DNA from: Gammaproteobacteria bacterium | GTDB lineage: Bacteria > Pseudomonadota > Gammaproteobacteria > PS1 > Pseudothioglobaceae | DNA length: 16,807 nt | Assembly: GCA_015658965.1 (NCBI GenBank) | Contig: DQNX01000173.1 | Location: 1-16,807, forward strand | Reading direction: 5' to 3' | In this document: piece after piece, positions 6,695 through 14,691 of the stretch | Layout: each line of letters starts with the position of its first letter | Position numbering within the stretch: position 1 is the stretch's first letter | Made by a program: the position numbers and the translations under genes | Notes under the pieces: model-generated | What the model was told of the DNA's origin: nothing | Seen by the model: only the letters and a program-made list of their open reading frames with translations | The model's database searches: none

Positions 6695-7425
6695 CCGGGA
6701 AAATTGATTCATCGATTGAATCCGTTGTTTTTGATACAATCGATAGTACCAATGATTACCTGTCAAATCTGGCGTTTACTAAAACCACGCAAGTCTGCAT
6801 TACGCGAAACCAAACCCAGGGAAGAGGGCAGTATGGCCGAGTTTGGCTAAGCCAAAAAGATGCGAATATTCTGTTCTCCATGCGTTATATATTTGACGCT
6901 AGTATAGCGCTAAACGGTTTAAGCTTAGTTATCGGGCTTTCTGTTGTTAGTACTTTGGCAGATTTTGGTGTGAGCGGTATCAAGCTTAAATGGCCCAATG
7001 ACATCTTTTATGAAGATAAAAAGTTGGCCGGTATTCTGATTGAAAATTCAGCTCAAGGCCAGTATCAATCGGTGGTGGTTGGGCTGGGATTGAATTACAA
7101 TCTGAACCAGACATTTGAATGCGATTCGCCCTGGATAGACCTGTCACGTATCAGGGTAAATTTACCCACTATTGAAGGCTTGAGTGCCGCGCTCATTAAC
7201 AACATGTTGAAATACTGCCAGTTGTTTGCCACGCAAGGCTTGCCTTGCTTCCTAAAATCTTGGGAGACGGTAGATTATTTGATTGGTAAGCGTGTTGAGC
7301 TTATTACAAATAACCAAAAAAAAATCGGCATTGCAGTCGGTATTAATCAGCAGGGTGCTTTAATAATTGATACAAAAGGCAGCTTGATCGAGGCTTATAG
7401 CTCTGAACAAATTCGTTTAATTTAG
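6673..7425 (+). CDS. birA: Biotin-[acetyl-CoA-carboxylase] ligase, without the HTH domain
   Basis: This enzyme activates biotin as biotinyl-AMP and transfers it to the carrier protein of acetyl-CoA carboxylase. Numbered from ATG 6673, the 250-residue protein has the catalytic domain and a C-terminal SH3-like domain. Visible motifs are DTIDSTNDYL (21-30), the biotin/AMP loop GRGQYGR (50-56), KWPND (106-110) and KKLAGILIE (116-124). The C-terminal domain begins near GKRVEL (205). The winged-helix repressor domain of E. coli BirA (321 residues) is absent, so this is a ligase-only type that should not regulate biotin genes by binding DNA. The start overlaps dgkA by 22 bases; a TTG at 6643 would add ten residues and is less likely. 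No good ribosome binding site is visible, so translational coupling to dgkA is plausible. Confidence 0.93.
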   Translation: MADYSNLAGKIDSSIESVVFDTIDSTNDYLSNLAFTKTTQVCITRNQTQGRGQYGRVWLSQKDANILFSMRYIFDASIALNGLSLVIGLSVVSTLADFGVSGIKLKWPNDIFYEDKKLAGILIENSAQGQYQSVVVGLGLNYNLNQTFECDSPWIDLSRIRVNLPTIEGLSAALINNMLKYCQLFATQGLPCFLKSWETVDYLIGKRVELITNNQKKIGIAVGINQQGALIIDTKGSLIEAYSSEQIRLI

Positions 7426-7463
7426 GGTAAGATTAAAGACTCAAAATAACGTCCAGTTAAATT

Positions 7464-8198
7464 ATGCAAGAAAACACCTTAGTCGTTCAAAATATTCGAA
7501 AAAAATACGCTCGACGTGTGGTTGTGAGTGATGTTTCTTTTGAAGTGAGAGCGGGCGAGATTGTCGGTTTGTTAGGGCCAAATGGCGCGGGTAAAACCAC
7601 CTGTTTTTATATTGCTTGTGGTTTGGTGCGAGCAGACAAAGGCCAAGTATTTATTGACCAGCATAAGGTCAGTAAATTACCCATGCACAAGCGCGCTAAA
7701 TTGGGTTTGGGATATCTACCTCAAGAACCTTCTATTTTTAGAAAACTTTCTGTTGAAGATAATATCATGGCGGTTTTAGAGCTGAATTCAGAATTTGATA
7801 AAAAACAAAGAAAACATCGATTAGAAGAATTATTAGCTGAATTTAATATCGAACACATTCGCCATATTGACGGCTTAAGCCTGTCTGGTGGAGAAAGACG
7901 CAGAGTGGAAATTGCCAGAGCATTGGCGATGAACCCAAAATTTGTTTTGTTGGATGAACCTTTTGCTGGTGTCGATCCTATTTCAGTAGGCGATATTCAG
8001 CAAATCATTTATCATCTTAAAGACAAAGGCATTGGCGTGCTGATTACCGACCATAATTACCGAGAAATGCTAGACACTTGCGATCATTCATACGTGCTTC
8101 ATGATGGGGTGATTATTGCCAAAGGCAACAAAGCAGAGATCTTAGCTAACGAGGATGTAAAGAAAGTCTATTTAGGCGAATCAAATAGTGAGCACTAA
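7464..8198 (+). CDS. lptB: LPS export ABC transporter ATPase LptB
   Basis: LptB is the cytoplasmic ATPase of the LptB2FGC complex that drives lipopolysaccharide from the inner membrane to the cell surface. The 244-residue protein has Walker A GPNGAGKTT (38-46), Q-loop Gln87, signature LSGGERRR (140-147), Walker B FVLLDE (160-165) and the switch histidine His197. The segments LGYLPQEPSIFRKLSVEDNI and FAGVDPISVGDIQ are characteristic of LptB rather than the LivF/LivG branch. Its length matches the family (241 in E. coli). In many proteobacteria lptB sits with lptC, lptA and rpoN; none is here. It follows birA by 38 bases and overlaps tsaD by 11. Confidence 0.95.
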   Translation: MQENTLVVQNIRKKYARRVVVSDVSFEVRAGEIVGLLGPNGAGKTTCFYIACGLVRADKGQVFIDQHKVSKLPMHKRAKLGLGYLPQEPSIFRKLSVEDNIMAVLELNSEFDKKQRKHRLEELLAEFNIEHIRHIDGLSLSGGERRRVEIARALAMNPKFVLLDEPFAGVDPISVGDIQQIIYHLKDKGIGVLITDHNYREMLDTCDHSYVLHDGVIIAKGNKAEILANEDVKKVYLGESNSEH

Positions 8199-9210
8199 AG
8201 CGTTTGTTACCTTGGGTATCGAAAGTTCTTGTGATGAAACTGGTATTGGCCTGTATTCATCAGATCGAGGTTTAATCGCACACCAACTTTTTTCTCAAGT
8301 AGAAATCCATGCAGAATATGGCGGTGTCGTGCCAGAATTGGCATCGCGTGATCATATTCAACGCACCATTCCTTTGATCAAAGCAGTTCTATCTGAGGCA
8401 AAACTCCAGCTTAGTGACGTTAGTGGTATTGCCTATACAGCTGGCCCAGGTCTGGCAGGGGCTTTATTGGTGGGCTCCTCTGTTGCTAAGAGTTTGGCTT
8501 GGAGCCTTAATATTCCTGCTTTGGCAGTGCATCACATGGAGGGGCATTTATTAGCGCCACTACTTGAAGATACACAACCACAATTTCCATTCGTGGCACT
8601 CTTGGTTTCCGGTGGCCACACAATGTTAGTAGATGTCAAAGCTATTGGTGATTATAAAATATTGGGTGAATCACTAGACGACGCTGTGGGCGAGGCCTTT
8701 GACAAAACTGCTAAGATTTTGGGCTTGGGTTATCCGGGCGGGCCGGCCTTGGCAGCATTAGCTGAAGAGGGCGATGAGACTCAATTTAAATTTCCAAGAC
8801 CGATGACTAACCGCCCAGGGTTAGACTTTAGTTTTAGCGGTCTGAAGACTTTTGCACGTAACACTTTTGCTAAGCACCCAGAGCAAAAAGCTGATATTGC
8901 CAAAGCATTTGAAGTAGCAGCCACACAAACTTTGATGATTAAATGCCGACGTGCAATTGAACAAACTCATTACTCAACACTGGTGGTGGCAGGTGGTGTG
9001 AGTGCCAATCAATCCTTGCGTCAGGTTTTAGACAAGATGGGCAAAAAATTGGGTGCCGAAGTATTTTATCCACGACAAGAATTTTGCACTGATAATGGTG
9101 CAATGATCGCCCTAGCAGGACATTTAAGACTAACTCAGGGCCAAGTATCTGCTGGCAATGAAATCACCATCAAGCCAAGATGGAGTCTGGAAGAACTGGA
9201 AGTAGTATGA
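8188..9210 (+). CDS. tsaD: tRNA N6-threonylcarbamoyladenosine transferase subunit TsaD
   Basis: TsaD transfers the threonylcarbamoyl group from TC-AMP to A37 of ANN-decoding tRNAs, acting with TsaB and TsaE. The 340-residue protein (E. coli 337) has the ASKHA nucleotide-binding start LGIESSCDETGIGLY (9-23), the metal-binding motif HHMEGH with His116 and His120, and SGGHTMLV (141-148). It also has GYPGGPALA (181-189) and a C-terminal NGAMIA stretch. The start GTG at 8188 lies within the last codons of lptB, an 11-base overlap. The stop shares four bases with the comM start. Partners tsaB, tsaE and tsaC are not in the window. Confidence 0.97.
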   Translation: MSTKAFVTLGIESSCDETGIGLYSSDRGLIAHQLFSQVEIHAEYGGVVPELASRDHIQRTIPLIKAVLSEAKLQLSDVSGIAYTAGPGLAGALLVGSSVAKSLAWSLNIPALAVHHMEGHLLAPLLEDTQPQFPFVALLVSGGHTMLVDVKAIGDYKILGESLDDAVGEAFDKTAKILGLGYPGGPALAALAEEGDETQFKFPRPMTNRPGLDFSFSGLKTFARNTFAKHPEQKADIAKAFEVAATQTLMIKCRRAIEQTHYSTLVVAGGVSANQSLRQVLDKMGKKLGAEVFYPRQEFCTDNGAMIALAGHLRLTQGQVSAGNEITIKPRWSLEELEVV

Positions 9211-10712
9211 GCCAACTGGCTAAAGTTTTTACCCGAGCATCAACTGGCATGGATGCCCCGTTAGTCACGATTGAGGTGCATATTTCAGGCGGACTGCCAA
9301 GTTTTGCCATTGTTGGGTTGCCAGAGGGCGCGGTAAAAGAATCCAAAGATCGAGTGCGAAGTGCACTGATGAATTCCAAGTTTAAATTCCCCAATCAGCG
9401 CATCACTGTAAGTTTGGCACCTGCCAATTTACCCAAGCATGGTGGACGTTATGATTTGCCGATTGCCTTAGGGGTTTTGATTGCGTCAGCTCAAATCAAG
9501 CCAAATATTAATATTGAGCAGTTTGAGTTTTATGGTGAGCTGGGTTTAGATGGCTTATTGCACACCACAGAAGGCTTGTTGCCAGCGGTTATTGAAGCCT
9601 ACAAAAGCAAGCATAATCTGGTTATTCCGTATGATGATTATGGACAATGCGCCCTAGTTGAAAAAGCCCAAGTATTTCCAGCCAAGCATTTGCTTCAAGT
9701 TTGCGCATTTTTAACTGGCATGGGCGAGCTCGAAAAGCCGGCAGTTCAGACTAATATCAAGGCCAAATACCACAATGACTTTTTGCAGGTTAAAGGTCAA
9801 TATCATGCCAAACGCGCTTTAGAGATTGCTGCCAGCGGCGGGCACAATTTACTACTTAGAGGAACGCCTGGCTCGGGAAAAACCATGTTGGCAGAAAGAT
9901 TGCCGTCGATTATGCCGCCACTTAGCACTGAAAAGGCCCTAGAGCGTGCTGCGATTTACTCAATTACTAATAAGCCATTAGAGCCATCGCAACTGCATGT
10001 CAGGCCTTTTAGATCGCCGCACCATTCGTCTTCGGCGGTTGCACTGGTTGGCGGCGGATCCAACCCCAAGCCGGGTGAAATTTCTTTGGCGCACGAAGGG
10101 GTGTTGTTTTTAGACGAATTGCCAGAATTTCCGCGCCACGTGCTAGAAGCCTTAAGACAACCTTTAGAAAGTGGCGAAGTTAACGTGTCTCGCGCCCAGC
10201 AGCAGGTTACTTTTCCAGCAAATTTCCAGCTAATAGCTGCCATGAATCCTTGTCCTTGTGGCTATTACGGCGATGGCACCAGCAAATGTCATTGTACGGA
10301 GGATCAAATTAGCAGATATCAGAAGAAAATTTCTGGCCCATTGCTGGATCGCATTGACATGGTGTTAGAAGTCCCACCCTTGCCCAAAAAAGTTTTGCTA
10401 AGCCAGCAAAGTGATTCAGCAGAAAGCAGTGAAACGATTAGATTGCGCGTGCTGGATTGTTATAATAGACAACTGAAAAGACAAGGCAAGTTAAATGACC
10501 AACTCAGTACTGATGAGATTGACAATTTAATTGTTTTGAATGCAGACAATAAGCAATTGTTAGAGAATGTCATTGATCGATTACATTTATCTGCCAGAGC
10601 TTATCATCGAATTTTAAAAGTGGCCAGAACCATTGCAGATTTAGATCATGCTGATAGCGTAGAACAACAGCATTTGATCGAAGCAATCGGATATCGGCGA
10701 CACAATGGATAA
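9207..10712 (+). CDS. comM: ComM/YifB family AAA+ ATPase (Mg-chelatase-like)
   Basis: ComM is a hexameric helicase that promotes branch migration during integration of DNA taken up by natural transformation; YifB is the E. coli homologue. The 501-residue protein has the N-terminal domain (MSQLAKVFTRASTGMDAPLV, VGLPEGAVKESKDRVRSA). It then has Walker A GTPGSGKT (219-226), Walker B VLFLDE (299-304), AAMNPCPCGYYG (345-354) with a CPC...CHC cysteine cluster (349, 351, 361, 363), and GPLLDRID (377-384). ATG 9207 is chosen over ATG 9180 because it forms an ATGA overlap with the tsaD stop, has GGAAG just upstream, and gives the YifB-like N-terminus. Its presence alone does not prove competence, as non-transformable bacteria keep it. 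Confidence 0.94.
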   Translation: MSQLAKVFTRASTGMDAPLVTIEVHISGGLPSFAIVGLPEGAVKESKDRVRSALMNSKFKFPNQRITVSLAPANLPKHGGRYDLPIALGVLIASAQIKPNINIEQFEFYGELGLDGLLHTTEGLLPAVIEAYKSKHNLVIPYDDYGQCALVEKAQVFPAKHLLQVCAFLTGMGELEKPAVQTNIKAKYHNDFLQVKGQYHAKRALEIAASGGHNLLLRGTPGSGKTMLAERLPSIMPPLSTEKALERAAIYSITNKPLEPSQLHVRPFRSPHHSSSAVALVGGGSNPKPGEISLAHEGVLFLDELPEFPRHVLEALRQPLESGEVNVSRAQQQVTFPANFQLIAAMNPCPCGYYGDGTSKCHCTEDQISRYQKKISGPLLDRIDMVLEVPPLPKKVLLSQQSDSAESSETIRLRVLDCYNRQLKRQGKLNDQLSTDEIDNLIVLNADNKQLLENVIDRLHLSARAYHRILKVARTIADLDHADSVEQQHLIEAIGYRRHNG

Positions 10713-10715
10713 AAA

Positions 10716-11447
10716 ATGGTAATTATTCCCGCAATTGATTTAAAAGATGGCCAGTGCGTACGTCTCAGACAAGGGCTTATGGACGACACAACGGTGTTTT
10801 CGGACAACCCAGTAGCAATGGCGGCGCAATGGGTTGATCAAGGTGCTAAACGCTTGCATTTGGTCGACCTAAATGGTGCGTTTGAAGGCAAACCTATTAA
10901 CGCTACTAGCGTGACTGAAATTACCAAAGAGTTTCCAGACTTGCCAGTACAGATTGGCGGCGGTATTCGCAATATGAAAATTGCCAATACTTACATTGAG
11001 GCGGGCGTTAGTTATTTAATTATTGGCACCATGGCGGTGACCCACCCTGAGTTTGTATCCGAGTTGTGTCGTGAATTCCCGGGCAAAATTATTGTTGGCT
11101 TGGATGCAAATAATGGTTTGGTCGCTACTGAAGGCTGGGCCAAACAAACGGATTTGCATGTGGTGGATCTGTCCAAGAAATTTGAGCAAGATGGCGTAAG
11201 TTCTATTGTTTATACTGATATTGCCCGAGATGGCATGATGCAGGGCGTTAATGTAGAATCCACGGCTGATTTGGCCAAACAAACTTCAATCCCTATTATC
11301 GCTTCAGGCGGCATTACCAACATGATTGATATCTCTAATTTATTGGTTGAGGCGCATCATGGCATCATGGGTGCTATTACTGGCCGTGCAATCTATGAAG
11401 GCACGCTCGATTTTTCCAAAGCACAACAACTTTGCGATGCTAGTTGA
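10716..11447 (+). CDS. hisA: HisA, ProFAR isomerase of histidine synthesis
   Basis: HisA opens the ribose ring of ProFAR to give PRFAR, the fourth step of histidine biosynthesis. The 243-residue (beta-alpha)8 barrel starts MVIIPAIDLKDGQCVRLRQG, with the catalytic aspartates expected at Asp8 and in VGLDANNG (Asp130). It also has QIGGGIRN (79-86), TDIARDGMMQGVN and ASGGI phosphate-binding loops. The length is normal (E. coli 245). In most gammaproteobacteria hisA lies between hisH and hisF; here it stands three bases after comM and overlaps rnfH by 11 bases, so the his operon is split. The ATG at 10716 follows an A-run with no strong Shine-Dalgarno. Confidence 0.97.
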   Translation: MVIIPAIDLKDGQCVRLRQGLMDDTTVFSDNPVAMAAQWVDQGAKRLHLVDLNGAFEGKPINATSVTEITKEFPDLPVQIGGGIRNMKIANTYIEAGVSYLIIGTMAVTHPEFVSELCREFPGKIIVGLDANNGLVATEGWAKQTDLHVVDLSKKFEQDGVSSIVYTDIARDGMMQGVNVESTADLAKQTSIPIIASGGITNMIDISNLLVEAHHGIMGAITGRAIYEGTLDFSKAQQLCDAS

Positions 11448-11733
11448 AGTCGCTTATGCGCTAGAAAAAAAACAAACACTGCTTGAGTTAGAGGTAGATA
11501 AAGGTACAACACTTAAGCAAGCCATCGATTTATCCGGCATTATTGACATTTATCCACAAATTGATTTAAGCAAAGATAAAACCGGTATTTTTGGGAAAAT
11601 AGCCAAATTAGACACTATTTTGCGTGAAAAAGACCGTGTGGAAATTTATCGACCACTGATAGCCGACCCAAAACAAGTACGCAAAGAACGTGCGGCAAAG
11701 GGCAAAGTTATGCGCAGTGGCAAAAAATCCTGA
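11437..11733 (+). CDS. rnfH: RnfH/RatB family ubiquitin-like protein
   Basis: This small protein of the RnfH (UPF0125, also called RatB) family has a beta-grasp, ubiquitin-like fold and no firmly established biochemical role. From ATG 11437 it has 98 residues. Family hallmarks are MLVEVAYAL at the start, GIFGKIAKLDT in the middle, and DRVEIYRPLIADPKQVRKERA near the end, which closely matches the conserved 'VEIYRPLIADPKE.R..RA' block. The ATG lies inside the end of hisA (11-base overlap), and the protein aligns with the family from its first residues, so longer readings upstream are unlikely. The usual neighbours ratA and smpB are not seen here. Confidence 0.9.
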   Translation: MLVEVAYALEKKQTLLELEVDKGTTLKQAIDLSGIIDIYPQIDLSKDKTGIFGKIAKLDTILREKDRVEIYRPLIADPKQVRKERAAKGKVMRSGKKS

Positions 11734-11756
11734 TTTTTGGTAAAATAACGCTTTAA

Positions 11757-12605
11757 ATGAAATTAAATTGTATGAACGAAGACCACCCTCCCTCGACATT
11801 GTCTTTTTTACAAAGACTAAAAAAACGATTTTTCCACTCCCCAATTAGCGCTAGCGATGAATTATTGCAAGCTTTAAAAGAAGCCGAGGAAAGCCATACC
11901 ATTGATTCACATTCTCGATCACTTATCGAGGGAACCATGCAACTTGAAAATTTAGAAGTGCGGGATGTCATGGTGCCAAAAACCAAAATGGTGTTGATTC
12001 AGCACAACATTTCAACCAAAGATTTACTGGCAATAATGGTGAAATCTTCACATTCAAGATTCCCTGTTTTAAACGCACAAGAAGACAAAGTGCAAGGGGT
12101 TATTTTGGCAAAAGACTTGCTCAGCCACTTAGTCACCAACCAGAAAAAAGAATTTAGCCATAAAGAATATTTACGCCCTGCTATTTTGGTGCCAGAGAGT
12201 AAAACCTTGGGCGCACTGCTTCAAGATTTCCAACAAAAGCGTTCACACATGGCTATTGTGATGGATGAGTACGGAGAGATTGCCGGTCTGGTTACGCTTG
12301 AAGATGTGCTTGAACAGATTGTGGGTGAGATTGAAGATGAGCATGATTTTGAAGAAGACAATATTATTGATTTTGGTGAAGGTCGATATTTACTCAAAGC
12401 CAACACGCCGATTGAAGAATTCAATGAATTTTTTAAGGTATCACTTGAAATTGGAGATGTGGATACAGTTGCTGGTTTAGTGGTTTCGGGCTTTACTTAC
12501 TTGCCAGAACAAATGAGTGAGATTGATTTACAAGGCTTTAATTTCAAAGTGTTAAAAACAGATTCTCGACGATTGCATTTAATAGAAGTCACTAAGATTC
12601 AATGA
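11757..12605 (+). CDS. corC: CorC/YbeX-type CBS-pair protein
   Basis: This belongs to the soluble HlyC/CorC group. E. coli CorC (YbeX) has been linked to magnesium and cobalt efflux and to ribosome-related phenotypes, so the exact job is open. The 282-residue protein has an N-terminal helical segment (about 35-65), CBS domain 1 (about 67-125, VRDVMVPKTKMV) and CBS domain 2 (about 135-192, HMAIVMDEYGEIAGLVTLEDVLEQIVGEI without breaks). A C-terminal CorC_HlyC domain follows (about 203-280, VDTVAGLVV). There is no DUF21 membrane domain, matching the short form. ATG 11757 is taken; ATG 11772 would drop five residues and resembles E. coli equally well. In many bacteria this gene sits with ybeZ, ybeY and lnt, which are absent here. 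Confidence 0.92.
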   Translation: MKLNCMNEDHPPSTLSFLQRLKKRFFHSPISASDELLQALKEAEESHTIDSHSRSLIEGTMQLENLEVRDVMVPKTKMVLIQHNISTKDLLAIMVKSSHSRFPVLNAQEDKVQGVILAKDLLSHLVTNQKKEFSHKEYLRPAILVPESKTLGALLQDFQQKRSHMAIVMDEYGEIAGLVTLEDVLEQIVGEIEDEHDFEEDNIIDFGEGRYLLKANTPIEEFNEFFKVSLEIGDVDTVAGLVVSGFTYLPEQMSEIDLQGFNFKVLKTDSRRLHLIEVTKIQ

Positions 12606-13360
12606 TAGATACAAACATTCTAACCATTGTTTTTTTGATGGGCTTGTTGGGCGGTGTGCACTGTTTGGGCATGTGTGGCGGTGTGGTTGCTTTACTGACT
12701 TCGGCCCTGCCAAAAGCGCTAAGATCCAGCCCCAAACAAACCTCACTGTATCATCTAAATTACAACACTGGCCGAATTCTTAGCTATGTTTTAATGGGGA
12801 CGTTGTTTGGTTTGGTGGGTGAGCTACTGTCAAACATGCTGGAGATGAGCACGCTTGATTATGTATTAAGAATGTTTTCAGGCTTACTGATGATTTTGGT
12901 TGGCCTGTATATTGCCAATTGGTATGCCGGCATACAAGTTTTAGAAAAAATCGGCGCCAAACTGTGGGCAAAATTACAGCCCATTAGCCAGAAGTTTTTG
13001 CCCGTTACCAGCTTAAAAAATGCTTTTTTAGTGGGTTTATTTTGGGGTGGAATTCCCTGTGGGCTGGTTTATGGCGCCCTGAGTTTTGCCGCATTATCAG
13101 GCTCTGCCACTCAAGGTGGTTTGATTATGCTGGCATTTGGTTTCGGTACATTGCCAAGCTTGCTATTAATGGCAGGGTTTTCTTCGAAGCTAAGTGAGGC
13201 CATTAAAAAACCCTTTGTCAGAAAATTCTCTGGCGCGTTAATCATTGCTCTAGGTGTTTGGGCTTTATGGGTGCCAGCTCAATCACTCATACTTGATATT
13301 CAGCATTCACACCATAAAATTGAATTTACACAACCAACTGATTTAGATTACTTAGTATAA
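12602..13360 (+). CDS. DsbD_2/TauE-SafE-like membrane protein (COG2836 type)
   Basis: This is a polytopic inner-membrane protein of 252 residues with about six predicted helices. It matches the group often annotated 'sulfite exporter TauE/SafE' or 'DsbD-like'. It carries the hallmark GGVHCLGMCGGVV (17-29) with Cys21 and Cys25, YNTGRILSY (54-62), and GLFWGGIPCGLVYGAL (145-160) with Cys153. The paired cysteines in membrane segments recall DsbD-type thiol relays. In many proteobacteria a homologue lies by the cbb3 oxidase genes and is thought to help metal or haem handling; no such gene is here. A short His-containing tail (HSHH at 235-238) follows the last helix. The ATG overlaps the corC stop as ATGA. 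The sulfite-export role is not shown by the sequence. Confidence 0.85.
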   Translation: MIDTNILTIVFLMGLLGGVHCLGMCGGVVALLTSALPKALRSSPKQTSLYHLNYNTGRILSYVLMGTLFGLVGELLSNMLEMSTLDYVLRMFSGLLMILVGLYIANWYAGIQVLEKIGAKLWAKLQPISQKFLPVTSLKNAFLVGLFWGGIPCGLVYGALSFAALSGSATQGGLIMLAFGFGTLPSLLLMAGFSSKLSEAIKKPFVRKFSGALIIALGVWALWVPAQSLILDIQHSHHKIEFTQPTDLDYLV

Positions 13361-13368
13361 TTTCACCT

Positions 13369-14691
13369 ATGCCAACTTTAGAACAAACCGCACAATTAGC
13401 CATTGACTTATTAAAACAATACAAAGTTAGTGATTATGAAATATCACTCGATTCAAGCTCCGGTGTTTCAACCGCAGTAAGGCTGGGCAAGGTAGAAACC
13501 CTACAATACCATCTGGACAAAAATTTTGAAATTAATGTTTATATGGGCCATAAGAAAGGCCACGCTTCAAGTGTTGATTTGAGTAAAGACAGCCTAAACA
13601 AAACCATTGAATCTGCTTGTTTAATTGCAAAATATACCCAAGAAGATCCTTTTAATGGTTTGGCGCCAAAAGATTTAATGGCGTTTGATGTGCCTAACTT
13701 AGACCTTTACCACGCTTGGGATTTAGATGCACAACACAGTATTGATCTGGCTAAGGCCTGCGAGGAAATCGCCTTAGAACAAAATGAAATTGATAATTCA
13801 GAAGGCGCGGAAGTTTCTAGTTTTCAGGGTAAGGGCTTATATGCTAATTCCAATGGGTTAATCGCCACGCAAAGCAGCACACGCCATTCGCTCAATTGTG
13901 CGTTAATTGCAAAGCGTGATGATGACATGCAAACGGCTTATGAGTACACCACAGCCCTTAACGCAAACGACCTAGAGTCACCACGGCAAGTAGGCATGAA
14001 AGCAGCGCTATTGGCACAACAAAAACTCGGTGCAAGATCACTCACATCACAAAAATGCCCGGTTATTTTTACCTCACGTTTGTCTGGCGGATTGTTCGCC
14101 CAACTATTAGGGGCTTTAGGCGGCTCGAGACAATACAAAAAATCCACTTTTTTACTGGGTAGTATTGATCAAATTGTCATTCCAGAAAGTTTGAGCTTGT
14201 TTGAACAGCCATTGGTCAAAAAGACATTGGGCGCCAAAGCATTTGATCTTGATGGTGTGCTTAAGCGCGAGCAATATTTTGTCCAAGATGGGCGCGTATG
14301 CAGCTATGTGTTGGGGCAATATTCAGCCAACCAACTGGGGCTTAAAACCACGGCCAATGCAGGCGGCACCAGCAACGTTAATGTCAACGCTAATTTTGAT
14401 GGCGGTTTGGATGAGATGATTAAATCGATGGGTAAAGGTTTGGTGGTAACTGAACTCATGGGTCAAGGCGTGAACGCAACAACCGGTGATTACTCGCGCG
14501 GGGCGCTGGGTTTTTGGGTAGAAAATGGCGAGATCCAATACCCTGTTTCTGGGCTTACTATAGCCGGTAATTTAAAAGACATGTTGCTGGGTATCGTACA
14601 CGTAGGCACCGATGTTGACCAACGTAGCAATTTAAAAGTTGGTTCCGTACTGGTTAATCAAATGACCATTGCAGGAGAGGGTCATGAATAA
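13369..14691 (+). CDS. pmbA: TldE/PmbA metalloprotease subunit
   Basis: PmbA (TldE) forms a heterodimeric zinc protease with TldD that degrades unfolded peptides and, in enterobacteria, matures microcin B17 and degrades the CcdA antitoxin. The 440-residue protein has the expected length (E. coli 450). N-terminal ALxxA-type helix and strands begin DYEISLDSSSGVSTAVRLGKVETLQ without breaks. The C-terminal half has TTANAGGTSNVNVN, VTELMGQGVNATTGDYSRGA, and a final YPVSGLTIAGNLKDML motif typical of the TldD/PmbA fold. The metal-binding HExxxH belongs to TldD and is not expected here; tldD is outside the window. The gene starts eight bases after the previous stop and overlaps ubiI by eight bases. 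Confidence 0.95.
   Translation: MPTLEQTAQLAIDLLKQYKVSDYEISLDSSSGVSTAVRLGKVETLQYHLDKNFEINVYMGHKKGHASSVDLSKDSLNKTIESACLIAKYTQEDPFNGLAPKDLMAFDVPNLDLYHAWDLDAQHSIDLAKACEEIALEQNEIDNSEGAEVSSFQGKGLYANSNGLIATQSSTRHSLNCALIAKRDDDMQTAYEYTTALNANDLESPRQVGMKAALLAQQKLGARSLTSQKCPVIFTSRLSGGLFAQLLGALGGSRQYKKSTFLLGSIDQIVIPESLSLFEQPLVKKTLGAKAFDLDGVLKREQYFVQDGRVCSYVLGQYSANQLGLKTTANAGGTSNVNVNANFDGGLDEMIKSMGKGLVVTELMGQGVNATTGDYSRGALGFWVENGEIQYPVSGLTIAGNLKDMLLGIVHVGTDVDQRSNLKVGSVLVNQMTIAGEGHE

Noticed and set aside
11718..11746. Possible promoter (TGGCAA...TAAAAT) before corC
   Set aside because: The -35 match is poor, and the gap to rnfH is just 23 bases within a tightly coupled run, so read-through is more likely.
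13356..13361. TATAAT just before the pmbA start
   Set aside because: It is only seven bases from the ATG and has no -35 partner at usual spacing, so a promoter here would give an almost leaderless message; probably chance.
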